The translations under genes were made by a program, and so were the position numbers. Under the pieces are notes generated by a model. That model saw only the letters and a program-made list of their open reading frames with translations, was not told the DNA's origin and searched no databases. A stretch of 64,000 nt of DNA from JAHECQ01 sp963775125 (lineage in GTDB: Bacteria; Actinomycetota; Acidimicrobiia; Acidimicrobiales; SZUA-35): contig CAVZHQ010000007.1 in the NCBI GenBank assembly GCA_963775125.1, positions 62,001 through 126,000 on the forward strand. The letters run 5' to 3'. Within the stretch, counting starts at the first letter, position 1, and each line of letters begins with the position of its first letter. Below are positions 62,751 to 64,000 of this stretch, piece by piece.

Positions 62751-62898
62751 CGAGCCGGGGACAACCACGAAACAGTCTTCCGAGAAGCTGGAACGCATTC
62801 GGTGCCGACCTGTCCCCACAGGACTGAACGCCGAGGCGGTTGAGCGCCCGTCCGTCTCGACTGGAGGGGTCCAAGCGGGCGGGCGCTCCTACCAAGCG

Positions 62899-62951
62899 CC
62901 GTTCTGCAGTACCCAGACCGGCAAAACGACGGTCCCTGTACTGCAGAACGG
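62899..62951. terminator. Hairpin between carotenoid oxygenase and PEP-utilising genes
   Basis: CCGTTCTGCAGTAC (62899-62912) pairs exactly with GTACTGCAGAACGG (62938-62951), with an inner GACCG/CGGTC stem. It lies between convergent genes and is probably a bidirectional terminator. Confidence 0.75.
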
Positions 62952-63102
62952 GGAGGGTGAGGAGAAATCCCGCGCTTCATCCAGATCGTCACAACACACC
63001 ACGGGGAACAACGAAGCGATCACGGATCCAGTCTCAACCCTCCGGCAACCAGAGAGTCAAGACCTCACCGGATCACCACGCGGCCTGACCGAGTCTCTTA
63101 CC

Positions 63103-64000
63103 TCACGCTCGTTGCAGGATGGTGACCAGACCGGTCGCTCCGTCGACGGTGACCAGGTCGCCGTCGTGAATGATCTCGGTGGCATGCTTGCACATCACCA
63201 CCGCAGGAATGCCGAACTCGCGGGCCACCGTCGCCGCGTGCGACAAGACCCCGCCGGTCTCGGTGACCACCGCGCCAGCCGGGATGAACAGTGGTGTCCA
63301 CGGGGCATCGGTGAACGGGGTGACGAGGATGTCGCCGACGTCGAGGTGTCGGGCCAGACCGGCTTCGGCTGACGCGATGATGCGCGCCACGCCCGTGACC
63401 GGCCCGTCGCCGATCGATACGCCGAGACCCGTGAGCTCGTCGGTCTGCACGGCCGCCTCCCGTCGTTCGAGCTCGGGTTCGCCGATCCAATTGTCGGGCA
63501 GGGTCCAGTTGGCGGCCTCGGCCGTCTGGTCCTTGCGTCGCTGGACCACGGGCGCGGGCTTCGTCGGCCGATGGTCCCGTTCCGTCGGCCAGGGCTTCGA
63601 GTTCGCTGAGCAACAGGTACTTGGCGTCGTCGGCCTCGTCGATCAGACCCTGCTCGATCAGGCGCCGACCCATCGCCAGGTAGGGGGCACGGGTGCGTCT
63701 GGCGGCGAGCACCCACATGGCCTTCGACCGCTCACGCATACGCGTGAACCGTTGCGCCTGCCCCAACACCTCGTCGAACGCGGCCTGGGTCTCTGGCGGC
63801 AACTGCGCCCGGATGACGGTTTCCAGCGCTTCGCGGTTCTGGACCGCTCGGGCCGTGGTCGCCTTGGGTGAGCTGTGGTCGCCGACGTCGAGCATCCCCG
63901 CGATCTGGGACAGCGCGAACGTGGGGTTCTCCGACCAGTCGGGGTTGGTGGGGTCGGCCTCGCCCTGCACCCGGTAGCCGTACTCGAAGAGGAAGGTGGC
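63103..64000 (-). CDS. PEP-utilising (phosphohistidine swivel) enzyme, 3' part, frameshifted
   Basis: The gene runs off the right edge; the frame is open to 64000 and reads FLFEYGYRVQGEADPTNPDW in the first visible part. The C-terminus holds the phosphohistidine domain GDILVTPFTDAPWTPLF and TGGVLSHAATVAREFGIPAV, with the phosphorylated histidine in LSHAA and a closing GDLVTVDGATGLVTIL. Around 63550 one extra base shifts the frame; the following frame continues VQRRKDQTAEAANW and stops at 63103. Candidates are PEP synthase, pyruvate phosphate dikinase or rifampicin phosphotransferase-like enzymes. The N-terminal ATP-grasp domain is outside the window. Confidence 0.85.

Overview
The window is about 64 kb of high-GC DNA. 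Gene style, the F420-type luciferase-like oxidoreductases, a redox SoxR with few likely targets, an nrtR-nadABC block and the many GTG/TTG starts all suggest an actinobacterium. My best guess is an Acidimicrobiia-like lineage (inference; no rRNA or marker gene is present). I see no tRNA, rRNA, CRISPR array or insertion sequence.

Positions 1-36.2 kb are dominated by a contractile injection system of the phage-tail-like eCIS type (Afp/PVC relatives). The structural operon (16.3-28 kb, plus strand) encodes sheath, tube, small assembly proteins, a 903-residue disordered protein, a second tube-like protein, a LysM baseplate protein, VgrG-like spike, PAAR tip, gp25, baseplate J and tail protein I, many joined by 1-4 bp overlaps. 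A second block (2.2-5.7 kb) holds the AAA+ ATPase, the DUF4255/Afp16 cap and a DUF4157 protein. Between them lie a MoxR-DUF58-transglutaminase-like trio, two dynamin-like GTPases, a LuxR regulator and a lytic transglycosylase-NlpC/P60 hydrolase. Downstream are a large ATPase/BTAD regulator, a degenerate M23-like protein, a zinc-ribbon membrane protein, a membrane-tethered Hsp70 and an Ig/Fn3 membrane protein. A near-identical palindrome (TGCCCG-N-T-S-GGGCA type) lies in all three divergent intergenic gaps of this locus and is the best candidate for a shared operator. No tail-fibre gene or classical helical tape-measure protein was recognised.

Positions 37-43 kb carry nadA-nadB-nadC with the Nudix-type repressor gene nrtR and a perfect inverted repeat in front of nadA, then a DUF3179 lipoprotein. 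Positions 43-49 kb hold an ABC substrate-binding lipoprotein and a set of genes (N-acyl-D-amino-acid deacylase, alanine-racemase-fold protein, DUF1611/DgcN-like protein) that looks like D-amino-acid metabolism. A SoxR regulator faces an unrecognised protein across a textbook 19-bp-spacer MerR promoter. Positions 50.7-55.6 kb encode an unusual fusion of a cellulose-synthase-like glycosyltransferase, an acyltransferase-3 domain and a serine beta-lactamase domain, with a membrane partner. The rest is housekeeping or catabolic: MDR reductase, two LLM oxidoreductases, EamA transporter, PLP decarboxylase, carotenoid oxygenase and a truncated PEP-utilising enzyme.

At least a dozen otherwise intact genes are broken by single-base indels, several at short homopolymers. 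This pattern is typical of an uncorrected long-read assembly, so I annotate these as whole genes with the shift noted. Gene breaks in this window should not be read as real without read-level support.
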